A stretch of DNA of 64,000 nt from Chitinophaga arvensicola (GCF_900110835.1 NZ_FOJG01000001.1:1809022-1873021); one strand, 5' to 3'; positions 52,489 through 61,445 are shown, numbered from the stretch's first letter. Numbers and translations are program-made. The notes: generated by a model from the letters alone, not told the origin.

Positions 52489-53862
52489 ATGAATGCACTA
52501 ATTTCTACTGCTTTATCGGGCGTTGTACTGATGTTTGTTGGTTTATTTGTACGCAATAAGCAGCATATTAAATTTTATGCCATCGCGGCCATCCTCATAG
52601 CATTTATTGCTAACCTGGCGCAGTATCCTGCTGTGGAACACGGCGGATATATCATGTATGGCATGATTGAAGTGACCAAATTTGGGGTGTTGTTCAACGC
52701 AGTAGCATTGGGCGCCGCCTTGTTATATTTCCTGTTATCTGGCAGTGAGTTTGAAAAGGTAGGGGAACATGTGGCTGATTATTTCGCCCTGGTATTCTTT
52801 ATCCTGTCGGGTATTATGCTGGCGGCTTCTTTCAGCAACCTGCTGATGTTGTTCCTGGCCATTGAAATCATGTCTATTCCCCAGTATATCCTGGCGGGAG
52901 CGGATAAGAAAAGCCTGAAGAGCAATGAAGCTTCCCTGAAGTATTTCCTGATGGGCTCTTTCTCTACCGGTATCCTGCTGATGGGTATTACCCTGATCTA
53001 CGGTGCTGCCGGTACTTTCGAAATTTCCGGCCTGGGCCTGGGAGCAGAAAGCGTGCATCCATTGGCGTTGTGCGGTATCATCCTGATGGTATTCGCCCTG
53101 TCCTTTAAAGTATCTGCGGTACCATTTCATTTCTGGACACCCGATGTATACGATGGTTCCCCTACCGTGTTCACTTCGTTTATGTCGACCGTAGTAAAAG
53201 CAGGTGGATTCATCGCTTTCCTGCGGATGTTCCATACCAGCTTCGCCGGTGGCAATATCAGCGAACACTGGACACTGATCCTTTCTATTATTACAGCAGT
53301 AACGCTCATACTTGGTAACTTCAGCGCTGTATTCCAGCAGAGCGTAAAACGTATGCTGGCATACTCCAGTATTGCACAGGCGGGCTTTATGCTGTTTGCA
53401 GTAGTAGCCATGAACAACATGGGTGCGCAGGGTATTATCCTGTATTCAGCAGCTTATAGCATTGCTACGATCGGTGTGTTTGCCGTACTGATGAAGCTGA
53501 AAGATTACACCTTTGAAGGCTTCAACGGACTGGCAAAGAAAGAACCTTTGCTGGCTGCCGCAGTGGCCGTGTTCCTGTTTTCACTGGCAGGTATTCCGGT
53601 AACAGCCGGTTTCTTCGCAAAATACTTTGTACTGTCTGCAGCTATCCAGCACGGACATATCCTGTGGTTGGTAATTATAGCGGTGTTGTGTGCAGCGATC
53701 AGCGTATACTATTATTTCCGTGTGATCATCGCCATGTATTTCAAACAGGGCGAACCGGAAGTAGAACCTGTATCCGGTGGCTTTAAAGCTGCTTTGATCC
53801 TGGCCGTATTGCTGGTACTGGCTTTAGGATTATTCCCGAACCTGTTATTATGCTGGATGTAA
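52489..53862 (+). CDS. nuoN: NADH-quinone oxidoreductase subunit N
   Basis: 457-residue antiporter-like subunit and last gene of the operon. FLAIEIMSIPQYILAG has the conserved Glu, and FKVSAVPFHFWTPDVYDGSP the Lys and His-Phe-Trp-Thr-Pro-Asp block. It ends at a strong terminator 25 bases later. Confidence 0.97.
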   Translation: MNALISTALSGVVLMFVGLFVRNKQHIKFYAIAAILIAFIANLAQYPAVEHGGYIMYGMIEVTKFGVLFNAVALGAALLYFLLSGSEFEKVGEHVADYFALVFFILSGIMLAASFSNLLMLFLAIEIMSIPQYILAGADKKSLKSNEASLKYFLMGSFSTGILLMGITLIYGAAGTFEISGLGLGAESVHPLALCGIILMVFALSFKVSAVPFHFWTPDVYDGSPTVFTSFMSTVVKAGGFIAFLRMFHTSFAGGNISEHWTLILSIITAVTLILGNFSAVFQQSVKRMLAYSSIAQAGFMLFAVVAMNNMGAQGIILYSAAYSIATIGVFAVLMKLKDYTFEGFNGLAKKEPLLAAAVAVFLFSLAGIPVTAGFFAKYFVLSAAIQHGHILWLVIIAVLCAAISVYYYFRVIIAMYFKQGEPEVEPVSGGFKAALILAVLLVLALGLFPNLLLCWM

Positions 53863-53887
53863 TTATCTCCAGTTCTTAAAATAAAGC

Positions 53888-53933
53888 AGAAGACCGAAGC
53901 GATTTCAATGATCCGCTTCGGTCTTCTCTTTTA
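53888..53933 (+). terminator. Intrinsic terminator after the nuo operon
   Basis: AGAAGACCGAAGCG (53888-53901) pairs perfectly with CGCTTCGGTCTTCT (53914-53927), a 12-base loop, followed by CTTTTA. Confidence 0.87.
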
Positions 53934-54018
53934 CGGGAATCGTTGTTAGCCGCCGTTCATCCCAAATTGAATGGTTAAAATAGCTATATTACGTTAACTT
54001 TATAGGTAACCCTTTATT

Positions 54019-55299
54019 ATGCAATCAAGAGATATTTTTTCACTGGCATATCGTTCTGTAACCAGCAATAAATTGCGCACAGGCCTGACTGTGTCTATTA
54101 TCGCGCTTGGTATTACGGTACTGGTAGGTATTCTTACAGCGATAGACAGCATGAAGAGCAGTATCTACAGCAGCTTTGCGAGTATGGGTGCTAACAGCTT
54201 TTCTATCCGCAACCGTGGTATGCAGGTGCATATCGGCGACGATAATGGTAATAAAGCTTCCAAAGGCAACAAGAATATTAAGAAGGTTAAGAAATCCAAT
54301 AGTAATAAAATTATCCGCTACCAGGAGGCGGTTGCATTCCGCGACAGGTATCATTTTCCGGCGCAGGTGAGTGTATCTTTCCAGGCCACCGGTATTGCTA
54401 CTGTGTATAAGGATGACAAGAAAACAAATCCCAATGTGCAGGTGATAGGAGGAGATGAAAACTACCTGGCGATTTCCAATTACGAAATTTCGCAGGGGAG
54501 GGACTTTAACCAGCTGGATGTGCAGTCGGGCCGTAATGTGGCCATTCTGGGCGTAGATGTGGCGGAGAAGCTATTTGGAAAGCAGTTAAAAAATGTGGTG
54601 AATAACACCATCCGTGTAGGCGACATCCGTTACCGCGTAGTAGGCGTGCTGGCTTCCAAAGGGAGCAGCAAAATGATGAGTGCCGATAACGTGGTCATTA
54701 CCACCGTAAATAATACCAGGAGGGTATTTAACCGCCCAAATGCCAGTTACCAGATCGCTGTGGCCGTGAAAGATATCAAACAGATGGATGCTGCACAGGG
54801 AGAGGCCATCGGGCTATTCCGTATTATCCGGGGATTGAACATTAATGAAGAAGATAACTTTGAAATAAGTAAGAGTGATAGTATAGCAGAGATGCTTTTT
54901 GCCAGTCTTGGAAAAGTAAATCTCTTTGCTATTGCGATTGCCTTTATCACCCTTTTTGGTTCGGCGATCGGGCTGATGAACATCATGTTGGTGTCTGTAG
55001 CAGAACGTACCCGCGAAATAGGCGTTACCAAAGCATTGGGCGCTACCAGTCATGTGATCCGCACCCAGTTTTTATATGAATCCATCATTATCAGTGTAAT
55101 GGGAGGGATCATTGGGGTAATCATGGGAATGCTGCTTGGAAATATTGTTTCCGTATTGCTGTCATCTGCCTTCCTGGTGCCCTGGCTCTGGATTATTATC
55201 GGGGTTACGATCTGTGCTGCCGTGGGATTGGTTTCCGGTATTTATCCGGCCTATAAGGCTTCTAAATTAGATCCCATCATTGCCTTGAGATACGAGTAA
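54019..55299 (+). CDS. ABC transporter permease, FtsX/MacB type
   Basis: 426 residues. An N-terminal helix (about 18-40) is followed by a large periplasmic MacB-like core domain (about 45-270). Three C-terminal helices (about 292-318, 345-372 and 378-405) carry the FtsX-domain sequence GLMNIMLVSVAERTREIGVTKALGAT. A Lys/Asn-rich loop lies near 75-95. These permeases work by mechanotransmission with a MacB-type ATPase and often a periplasmic adaptor. Neither is adjacent, so it may pair with subunits encoded elsewhere. Substrate unknown. Confidence 0.9.
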   Translation: MQSRDIFSLAYRSVTSNKLRTGLTVSIIALGITVLVGILTAIDSMKSSIYSSFASMGANSFSIRNRGMQVHIGDDNGNKASKGNKNIKKVKKSNSNKIIRYQEAVAFRDRYHFPAQVSVSFQATGIATVYKDDKKTNPNVQVIGGDENYLAISNYEISQGRDFNQLDVQSGRNVAILGVDVAEKLFGKQLKNVVNNTIRVGDIRYRVVGVLASKGSSKMMSADNVVITTVNNTRRVFNRPNASYQIAVAVKDIKQMDAAQGEAIGLFRIIRGLNINEEDNFEISKSDSIAEMLFASLGKVNLFAIAIAFITLFGSAIGLMNIMLVSVAERTREIGVTKALGATSHVIRTQFLYESIIISVMGGIIGVIMGMLLGNIVSVLLSSAFLVPWLWIIIGVTICAAVGLVSGIYPAYKASKLDPIIALRYE

Positions 55300-55348
55300 T
55301 ATTTTATTATCTTGTTGTTTTCCATGTTCATGTAAAACAATAAGCGAT

Positions 55349-56662
55349 ATGCCTTTATTAATCGTTATTGCGGCCATTCTTCTACTGGTGATCCTGGTCA
55401 CCTGGTTACGTTTAAATACTTTTCTTTCCTTCCTGATAGTGTCCCTGCTGATGGGGCTGGCGTTGCATATGAATGTAACGGACATTACCCAGTCTATTCA
55501 AACGGGTATTGGCAAAACACTGGGTTCCCTGATTGTGGTGATTGTTTTTGGCAGTATGCTGGGAAAGCTGGTGGCCGAAAGTGGTGCCGGGCAGAAGATT
55601 GCCGGTGGTCTTATGAATCTTTTCGGACCTAAATATGTGCAATGGTCGTTGATGCTGACGGGCTTTATTGTTGGCATTCCATTGTTTTACAATATCGGAT
55701 TTGTGCTGATGGTGCCTTTGATTTTTACCGTGGCGGCACGCACAAAACTGCCGGTGGTATACCTGGGTATCCCGATGTTGGCCTCTTTGTCGGTAACGCA
55801 TGGTTACTTACCGCCGCATCCTTCTCCTACTGCACTGATACAGCAGTTTCACGCTAATATGGGACTTACTTTACTGTATGGCATTCTGGTGGCTATTCCG
55901 GCTATTATCCTCGCTGGACCGGTGTTTTCGCGTTTTCTGAAACATTATACCAATCCTCCCGGAAAGATGTTTGTGTCGGCGCCGATTCCGGACGAGCAGT
56001 TACCGGGTATGTTTGTAAGCTTGTTCGCTGCGTTGTTGCCAGTATTTTTACTGGCAGTGACGGCATTGGTGAAGATTGCAGTGAAAGAAGATACACCATT
56101 ATATCATGTGGCAAACTGGCTGGGAGAGCCGTTAATAGTGATGTTGCTGGCAGTACTGAACGGGATGTATTTATTGGGATTGCGAAGGGGAATGCCGGCA
56201 AAGAAAGTAATGGGTGTAATGGATGATGCGGTACGCGATGTGGCAGTCATCATCCTGGTAATAGGCGGCTCGGGGGCACTCACGCAGCTACTGCACGATA
56301 GTAAGGTAAGCAGTTATATTGCTACTACTTTACAGGATATGCACCTGCATCCGTTGTTACTGGCCTGGGGCATTGCGGCGATTATCCGGGTATGTATAGG
56401 ATCAGCTACCGTAGCGGGTTTAACTACCGCTGGTATTGTGGCGCCTATGATTGCTGCATCTGGTGTGGACGCCAACCTGATGGTGCTGGCAACCGGTGCG
56501 GGTAGCCTGATGTTTTCACATGTAAATGATGCCGGTTTCTGGATGTTCAAGGAATACTTTAACTTGTCTGTGAAAGACACGATTAAAACCTGGTCGGTGA
56601 TGGAAACCATTGTATCGATAACCGGTTTGATCGGATGTTTGCTGCTAAGTTTGTTTATATAA
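55349..56662 (+). CDS. GntP-family proton symporter (gluconate/D-serine type)
   Basis: 437-residue permease with about 12-14 helices. GSMLGKLVAESGAGQKIA, HGYLPPHPSPTALI and IGSATVAGLTTAGIVAPM are hallmark GntP segments. Members carry gluconate, related sugar acids or D-serine (DsdX). The gene 40 bases downstream codes for a D-threonine-aldolase-like enzyme, so a hydroxy-amino-acid substrate, such as D-serine or D-threonine, is likelier than gluconate (inference). No dehydratase or gluconate kinase is near. Confidence 0.9.
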   Translation: MPLLIVIAAILLLVILVTWLRLNTFLSFLIVSLLMGLALHMNVTDITQSIQTGIGKTLGSLIVVIVFGSMLGKLVAESGAGQKIAGGLMNLFGPKYVQWSLMLTGFIVGIPLFYNIGFVLMVPLIFTVAARTKLPVVYLGIPMLASLSVTHGYLPPHPSPTALIQQFHANMGLTLLYGILVAIPAIILAGPVFSRFLKHYTNPPGKMFVSAPIPDEQLPGMFVSLFAALLPVFLLAVTALVKIAVKEDTPLYHVANWLGEPLIVMLLAVLNGMYLLGLRRGMPAKKVMGVMDDAVRDVAVIILVIGGSGALTQLLHDSKVSSYIATTLQDMHLHPLLLAWGIAAIIRVCIGSATVAGLTTAGIVAPMIAASGVDANLMVLATGAGSLMFSHVNDAGFWMFKEYFNLSVKDTIKTWSVMETIVSITGLIGCLLLSLFI

Positions 56663-56702
56663 CGCAGAAGCATATACGTAAAGAAATTAAAATTATTTCC
56701 GC

Positions 56703-57806
56703 ATGGAATGGTATGAGCTTACAAATGCCGGCCAGATAGATTCTCCGGCGATTGTTGTATATAAAGACCGGGTAAAGGAGAATATTTCTCTGTTGAAAAC
56801 GATGATCGATGACGTGCAAAGGTTACGTCCGCATGTTAAGACGAGTAAGATTGCCGAAGTGGTGCAAATGATTCAGGAGGCGGGTATTCAGCAGTTTAAA
56901 TTTGCTACTGTTGCGGAAGGGGAGATGCTGGGAATGGTAGGCGCCAAAGATGCGCTGATGGCTTATCAGCCGGTGGGACCAAAAGTAGTGAGACTGCTGG
57001 CACTGGTACAGAAATATCCACAGACCAGTTTTTCATGTGTAGTGGATCATCCGGAGGCGGCCTTTGCGATCAGCGAAATTTTTGCTGCGCAGGGAAGGCG
57101 TTTACCCGTGTATGTAGACCTGAATGTAGGCATGAACCGGACAGGTATAAAACCGGGTCCTGCGGCATTGGAGCTATACCGTTACCTGGATACGTTAGAA
57201 GGTGTTCAGCCGGTTGGGTTGCATGCTTACGACGGGCACCTGCATGATACGGAGATGGCTATACGTAAAGAGCGTTGTGATGCCGCTTATGCACCAGTAG
57301 AAGCTCTGGCTGCAGACATTGCCGCCATGGGGCTTCCGGCACCGGTCATTGTGGCTGGTGGTACACCAACCTTTCCGATACACGCAACAAGAAAAGATAT
57401 TTCCTGTAGTCCGGGCACCTTTGTATTCTGGGATTTCGGCTATGCCGACAACCTGCCGGAACAGCCTTTTCAATGGGCGGCATTGGTGATCAGCCGTGTG
57501 ATTTCTATCATTGATGCGCAACATATCTGCCTGGATCTGGGGCATAAATCAGTAGCGGCGGAGAATCCACAACCGCGCGTTCAATTTCTGAATGCGCCGG
57601 CAGCGGAACTGATATCACAAAGTGAAGAACACCTGGTGCTGAAAGTGAAGGATTCGTCGTTATATCCTGTGGGGACGGTGTTTTACGGAGTACCTAAACA
57701 TATTTGCCCGACTATAGCTTTATATGAAAAAGTATATGTGGCTGCTGAGAATGCGGTATCTGCCAACTGGCGTGTTATAGCACGCGACCGGCAGATTATT
57801 GTGTAG
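56703..57806 (+). CDS. D-threonine-aldolase-like PLP enzyme
   Basis: 367 residues. The alanine-racemase-type N-terminal barrel carries the Schiff-base Lys46 in RPHVKTSK, and the C-terminal beta domain has the probable metal ligands His333 and Cys335 in KHICPT. This fold covers D-threonine aldolases (D-threonine to glycine and acetaldehyde), D-serine dehydratases of the same type and 3-hydroxyaspartate enzymes; these cannot be told apart by sequence alone. It follows a GntP transporter by 40 bases and is probably its metabolic partner. Cytoplasmic, no signal. Confidence 0.88.
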   Translation: MEWYELTNAGQIDSPAIVVYKDRVKENISLLKTMIDDVQRLRPHVKTSKIAEVVQMIQEAGIQQFKFATVAEGEMLGMVGAKDALMAYQPVGPKVVRLLALVQKYPQTSFSCVVDHPEAAFAISEIFAAQGRRLPVYVDLNVGMNRTGIKPGPAALELYRYLDTLEGVQPVGLHAYDGHLHDTEMAIRKERCDAAYAPVEALAADIAAMGLPAPVIVAGGTPTFPIHATRKDISCSPGTFVFWDFGYADNLPEQPFQWAALVISRVISIIDAQHICLDLGHKSVAAENPQPRVQFLNAPAAELISQSEEHLVLKVKDSSLYPVGTVFYGVPKHICPTIALYEKVYVAAENAVSANWRVIARDRQIIV

Positions 57807-57819
57807 GAGCGCTCAAAAG

Positions 57820-57860
57820 AGAAAAGCCATTGTAGCGATGCTGCAATGGCTTTTCTGTGT
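57820..57860 (+). terminator. Intrinsic terminator after the aldolase-like gene
   Basis: A 17-bp stem at 57820-57836 and 57840-57856 with a GAT loop and one G-T wobble; the stem ends in AGAAAAG / CTTTTCT. It also fits the minus strand for the next gene, which ends at 57865. Confidence 0.75.
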
Positions 57861-57864
57861 ATAC

Positions 57865-58266
57865 TCAGTAATATAAATGAGAGAGGACATTTGTTTCATC
57901 GAACGACTTCGGCTTGAGCCCAAGGTATTCGGTGTATTGTGTAAGGGTGAGCAATGGTTTCAATTTTGCCTGTAAACCGTTCTGCATACTGTTCATCTTC
58001 GTCGTATATGCTTTCAGGTTACTTTGCTGTAATGGCTGAATGGCAATTTTTTGTTTTAAATAACCCGTCACAATACCTAATAACTTCGGCTTCTGCGTAT
58101 CTGTCAGTATCAATGATTTATCCAGTTTGCTGACAATAGAGCTGGCAGTACCATCTACATTCATGGTAGGCGCCTGGAACATACTATTGACGCGGGGATG
58201 CGCAATGATCATGGTATAGCAACAGGTAAGTGCTATCAATAATCCTGAAGTGAACAGTTTTTTCAT
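57865..58266 (-). CDS. Small secreted protein of unknown function
   Basis: 133 residues with a signal peptide (about 22 residues, ending IIAHP). The mature part is helical with repeated Lys/Leu/Gln patterns: LTDTQKPKLLGIVTGYLKQK and later KLKPLLTLTQYTEYLGLKP. The LTxTQ elements recall the Spy/CpxP helical periplasmic family and similar Bacteroidota proteins, but the match is weak. Monocistronic, with a weak promoter-like TATATTTA upstream on the minus strand. Function unknown. Confidence 0.75.
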   Translation of the reverse strand: MKKLFTSGLLIALTCCYTMIIAHPRVNSMFQAPTMNVDGTASSIVSKLDKSLILTDTQKPKLLGIVTGYLKQKIAIQPLQQSNLKAYTTKMNSMQNGLQAKLKPLLTLTQYTEYLGLKPKSFDETNVLSHLYY

Positions 58267-58319
58267 GAGTAGCGTGGATTTGATGTGGGTGATTGCTCTC
58301 TTAAATATACTAAATACTG

Positions 58320-59045
58320 TTATTGCATCACCATTTTTACATAGCGTATTTGTGTGTTTCCTTCCTCATCAATGGTAATATATTCAGACAGCAGTGTTTT
58401 GTTATTGATCCATTGTACCAGGCCTGGTCCCCAGTCGTCGAGACTTGCTTCACCTACTGCTTTGATATCGTTGCCTTCTATGCTAAACAGTTGAAAACCA
58501 TTAGGGTCGAAAGCGGCCACCAGGTCCATGGAGGCAGTGATCACATATTTTTTATCCGGAGAAACGGAGGGAGCAGACCAGGTCATCATTGAATCGCCAT
58601 TAACGGTATTCACCAGTTCAAAAGCGCTGCCTTCATAATAGGTAACGAAAAAGCCTTTTCTTTTAATGGTGGGATAGTTACCGGCAAAGGTATATCCGAT
58701 GTAGTCTTCGCCATCGCTGTTGTTATTGGCCATTACCCGTTGTTTCCCGTTGGAGAGCTGGATAGTCAGTTTGCTGCCATCTCTTTTTACGGATGTATCT
58801 TTTGCGAGTACACCTGTTTCATTGGAGTCGGCAACAGGGAGCGGGAATTTATCAAAGTCTGCTTTTTGAATAAAGTAAACTAAAAAGGTTTTATTGCCAA
58901 GCTGAACAGTGTCATCTGGTGTGTTATTAATGGCAGGTGGCGTGGAATCGTTGGCAGCCGTATGGGTTTTATCTGCTGTTTTATTTTTGCAGCTCAATAC
59001 CATGATTGTGCATGCACACAGCAGGAACCATAACTTATTCATCAT
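58320..59045 (-). CDS. Lipoprotein of unknown function
   Basis: 241 residues with a lipoprotein signal (MMNKLWFLLCACTIMVLSC, Cys19), a Thr/Asp-rich spacer (20-45), then beta-rich segments such as LGNKTFLVYFIQK and YVITASMDLVAAFDPNGFQL. No enzyme motif. It follows a probable -7 element by 22 bases. It lies downstream of the rhomboid gene but probably starts its own transcript. Unknown family. Confidence 0.75.
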   Translation of the reverse strand: MMNKLWFLLCACTIMVLSCKNKTADKTHTAANDSTPPAINNTPDDTVQLGNKTFLVYFIQKADFDKFPLPVADSNETGVLAKDTSVKRDGSKLTIQLSNGKQRVMANNNSDGEDYIGYTFAGNYPTIKRKGFFVTYYEGSAFELVNTVNGDSMMTWSAPSVSPDKKYVITASMDLVAAFDPNGFQLFSIEGNDIKAVGEASLDDWGPGLVQWINNKTLLSEYITIDEEGNTQIRYVKMVMQ

Positions 59046-59067
59046 CTTTTTGTCGCATTTAAGTGTA

Positions 59068-59075
59068 CAAATGTA
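59068..59075 (-). promoter_or_regulatory. Possible -7 element for the lipoprotein gene at 58320-59045
   Basis: On the minus strand TACATTTG (59075-59068) matches TAnnTTTG, 22 bases before the ATG. No TTTG at the ideal distance. Confidence 0.45.
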
Positions 59076-59099
59076 AGTATTTAGAACTTTGGAAGTAGA

Positions 59100-59723
59100 T
59101 CAGCAGGAGAGTCTTTCTCCATCTGCTTTAGTCAGCGTAAAATAGAACAGGTATCCGATGAGGACACCACTTAAAAAGCCGGCCAGGTGTGCCGCGTTGT
59201 CAACTCCCTGTGAAACAGCGGCAGCTATTACATTTAATGCGATGAATAAACCGATATAAGCAAGAAAAGCCTTTCGTATTTCCACCGGGAATAATTGGGT
59301 GGTGAGCAGTGCCAGGAATACACCGAAAATACCAAAGATAGCTCCTGAAGCCCCTACGCCTACTGCGCTTTTATGATACCAGATGCTTGCGTAATCGGAT
59401 ATTAATCCGGTGGTGATATAAGCAAAAGCGTACCGGAAGCTACGCAATACCGGTTCCAGGAACATACCACCAATCAGTAATCCCAGCATATTGGTGAAAA
59501 GGTGCCCGAGACCTGCATGGAGAAACATACTGGTCAACAGGCGCCAGTATTCCTGGTGTGTGATGGTAAGTGACCAATAGTTGGCGCCTGCATGTAGCAG
59601 ATGATTACCATCTGCCCACCAGATATCCATACCTGTAGCTGCGGTATAACCGAATGCCAGCACGTTTATGCCTATCAGCACCAGTGTAACCGGAATAGCC
59701 TTTAGTCGGTCTGTGACTTTCAT
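59100..59723 (-). CDS. Rhomboid-family intramembrane serine protease
   Basis: 207 residues, six helices, short form without extra domains. The catalytic Ser126 is in GVGASGAIFG and His179 in DNAAHLAGFLSG. The oxyanion residues His74 and Asn78 are in GHLFTNMLG. It cleaves membrane proteins within their helices. Substrates are unknown. The minus-strand ATG follows AGGAG directly, an unusually strong ribosome site here, and it is 35 bases after a lipoprotein gene with which it may be co-transcribed. Confidence 0.93.
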   Translation of the reverse strand: MKVTDRLKAIPVTLVLIGINVLAFGYTAATGMDIWWADGNHLLHAGANYWSLTITHQEYWRLLTSMFLHAGLGHLFTNMLGLLIGGMFLEPVLRSFRYAFAYITTGLISDYASIWYHKSAVGVGASGAIFGIFGVFLALLTTQLFPVEIRKAFLAYIGLFIALNVIAAAVSQGVDNAAHLAGFLSGVLIGYLFYFTLTKADGERLSC

Positions 59724-59758
59724 CTCCTAAAAGTTAATGAAAAAACACGAATTCCAGG

Positions 59759-60640
59759 CTATTCGTATTGATATTCAAGTTGAAATTGCGTGTCGTACCC
59801 GAGTTTAGTGAACCCTTCGCTGTGCAGATGAATGCTGGCGCCGGATGGGTAGAGTTGTCCGCTTTTAAAGGAATAGGCATATTGAAGGGTGGTAGACCGT
59901 TCAAAGTGCTGTACGCGTTGCTGACAAATTGCTTTCTCTTTTTCTGTCATCTTGATAAGAAAAGGATTGTTGGGACTCAGATGTAAGAAAGCTGTGGATA
60001 GATCGCCGCTGGGCGCCAGATAAATCACCGGGGCTATGGCATGGCTCAGCAGCAGTTGGTTAACCATGGGTAGTAATGGATTCAGAGAATCACCATATTC
60101 GTACCGGATGGTCCTCAGGGTGATCATTGAATCCTCTTTTTTCCCGGGGAAGCTGTCTTTGCAAATGTCTTTTCTGATGGGATAATCTCCGTCATAATTC
60201 CAGCTGATGGCCTGTGTGGAGTCAGAGAATTTCATCGCGGAGGGAAGGCCGTCCTTCCAACGTACGCTGGCGGTGCGTAGCAGGCGTTTTTTGTCATCAA
60301 AGTACTCGATGGTGGTGATGTTGCCTTCATCGTCCCAGGCGGTCACCCTGGCCTCTTCCTGCACGGAAGTGGCGTTGTATTGCTGATTGGCGTATACCAT
60401 ACCGGTAATACGGTGGGAGCTGTCGTAAGTGAAGGTGCTGATATTGGTATCGTTGGATTGTTTGTGATGCACCAGTTCGATGAGATTACCCTGAGGATCA
60501 TACCGGAAGGTATACTGCGGGATCTTTTCACCGCTCAGCGCAATGGCGGAGAGGCGGGAAGCGGTGGGTTTATGCCTGGTGTTGCAGGCGGAAACAGCGA
60601 TAACGATAATCAGACAGTAGATAACATTTTTCATACTCAT
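59759..60640 (-). CDS. Lipoprotein of unknown function (YD-repeat-like)
   Basis: 293 residues with a lipoprotein signal ending IAVSAC (Cys19). The mature part has several YD/RHS-like strands: YTFRYDPQGNLIELVHHK, FTYDSSHRITGMVY and AWDDEGNITTIEYFDDKK. This pattern is common in Bacteroidota surface lipoproteins (DUF4595-like). No catalytic residues recognised. An inner ATG at 60634 (Met3) is a possible alternative start. Probably the first gene of a unit with the rhomboid. Confidence 0.78.
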   Translation of the reverse strand: MSMKNVIYCLIIVIAVSACNTRHKPTASRLSAIALSGEKIPQYTFRYDPQGNLIELVHHKQSNDTNISTFTYDSSHRITGMVYANQQYNATSVQEEARVTAWDDEGNITTIEYFDDKKRLLRTASVRWKDGLPSAMKFSDSTQAISWNYDGDYPIRKDICKDSFPGKKEDSMITLRTIRYEYGDSLNPLLPMVNQLLLSHAIAPVIYLAPSGDLSTAFLHLSPNNPFLIKMTEKEKAICQQRVQHFERSTTLQYAYSFKSGQLYPSGASIHLHSEGFTKLGYDTQFQLEYQYE

Positions 60641-60662
60641 GGCGGAATATGGTATGAAAATA

Positions 60663-61160
60663 CTAATAAGATCTGAGTTTTTCGGTGGTGGATTTGCTAA
60701 GGCTCCGAAAGCAGGAAATGATGTGATCCTTTAGGGCGTTTTCAATATGGAGAATGAGAGAACAATGTATTTCAACATCTTCCGTGATAATGGATTCGTT
60801 ATATTTTTCGAGGAAGCTGTTTTTATACTGCAGGCACCAGTGTTCAAAGATTTTCATTCTTGCTTTCCCTCTGCTATCTGCGCTATCACAAACGAAAAAC
60901 AGCACCTTGTTCTGGTTTTCAGTGAAGAAATTGATAACGTGATGAGTAATAGTCAACCGGATCTTTAGATCAGTACCACACTTATGAGCGGGGGTAATAA
61001 TTCTGTCGAATCCAAATGTCATTACATCACTTGAAAATTCCGGGAAATCCTGAAAATAAGATAAGCTATCTTCAAAGTATACATTATAAACAACCTGTTG
61101 GTCAGTTGTAAATTGATATAACCCGGTTTTTAGTTGGGAGAGTTTATATGGGCTGAACAA
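60663..61160 (-). CDS. DUF6169-like protein of unknown function
   Basis: 165 residues. PYKLS, then FTTDQQVVYNVYF, and a conserved-looking stretch VLFFVCDSADSRGKARMKIF followed by a helical tail. From memory this fits DUF6169, found in Bacteroidota; no search was done. The start is a TTG at 61160, 17 bases inside the preceding small gene, so translation is probably coupled. It shares no motif with known nucleases, toxins or transferases that I can see. The pair stands alone between the rpsF-rpsR-rplI terminator and a lipoprotein gene. Base composition is more AT-rich than around it. Confidence 0.7.
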   Translation of the reverse strand: MFSPYKLSQLKTGLYQFTTDQQVVYNVYFEDSLSYFQDFPEFSSDVMTFGFDRIITPAHKCGTDLKIRLTITHHVINFFTENQNKVLFFVCDSADSRGKARMKIFEHWCLQYKNSFLEKYNESIITEDVEIHCSLILHIENALKDHIISCFRSLSKSTTEKLRSY

Positions 61161-61302
61161 ACTTAATACCTTTAGATTTTAATTCAGATAAATCACGACC
61201 ATTCGTAATGTAATCATGAATCAATTTCTTATCCTCAATCATCTTTTTCAGGATGGTGATGACTTTCGGATTCGGTGTTGATATGTTTTTTTCTTGTTTC
61301 AT
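61144..61302 (-). CDS. 52-residue partner of the DUF6169-like protein
   Basis: 52 residues (MKQEKNISTPNPKVITILKK...), mostly helical and charged, with a conserved-looking tail LSELKSKGIKFVQPI. The longer frame from 61389 adds 29 residues that look unlike a protein start, so the ATG at 61302 is used; two -7-like elements lie just upstream (61316-61333). It overlaps the downstream gene by 17 bases. Small helical protein plus larger unknown protein, coupled and in an island of AT-rich DNA, is the layout of many toxin-antitoxin or effector-immunity pairs, but no known family is recognised. Confidence 0.65.
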   Translation of the reverse strand: MKQEKNISTPNPKVITILKKMIEDKKLIHDYITNGRDLSELKSKGIKFVQPI

Positions 61303-61315
61303 TGCAGTTACATTA

Positions 61316-61333
61316 CAAATATAACCAAATCTA
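61316..61333 (-). promoter_or_regulatory. Two possible -7 elements before the DUF6169-like cassette
   Basis: On the minus strand TAGATTTG (61333-61326) and TATATTTG (61323-61316) both match TAnnTTTG and lie 13-23 bases before the ATG at 61302. Neither has a TTTG at 19 bases. Transcript leaders would be very short. Confidence 0.45.
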
Positions 61334-61387
61334 CCCACATCCCCGCTGCCATTCGTTAATGAAACACAAATACAATCATACTGATAC

Positions 61388-61418
61388 AAAAAAAATCCCG
61401 GGCTGATTCAGCCCGGGA
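61388..61418 (-). terminator. Intrinsic terminator of the rpsF-rpsR-rplI operon
   Basis: TCCCGGGCTGA (61396-61406) pairs with TCAGCCCGGGA (61408-61418); read on the minus strand the stem is followed by a run of eight T (61395-61388). It separates rplI from the cassette downstream. Confidence 0.88.
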
Positions 61419-61445
61419 CTTTCTTCTTTCCAACAAGTTGGAATA

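Noticed and set aside
61303..61389. 29-residue extension of the small DUF6169 partner
   Set aside because: Contains Cys-rich, Gly-rich residues unlike the rest and covers two -7-like elements.
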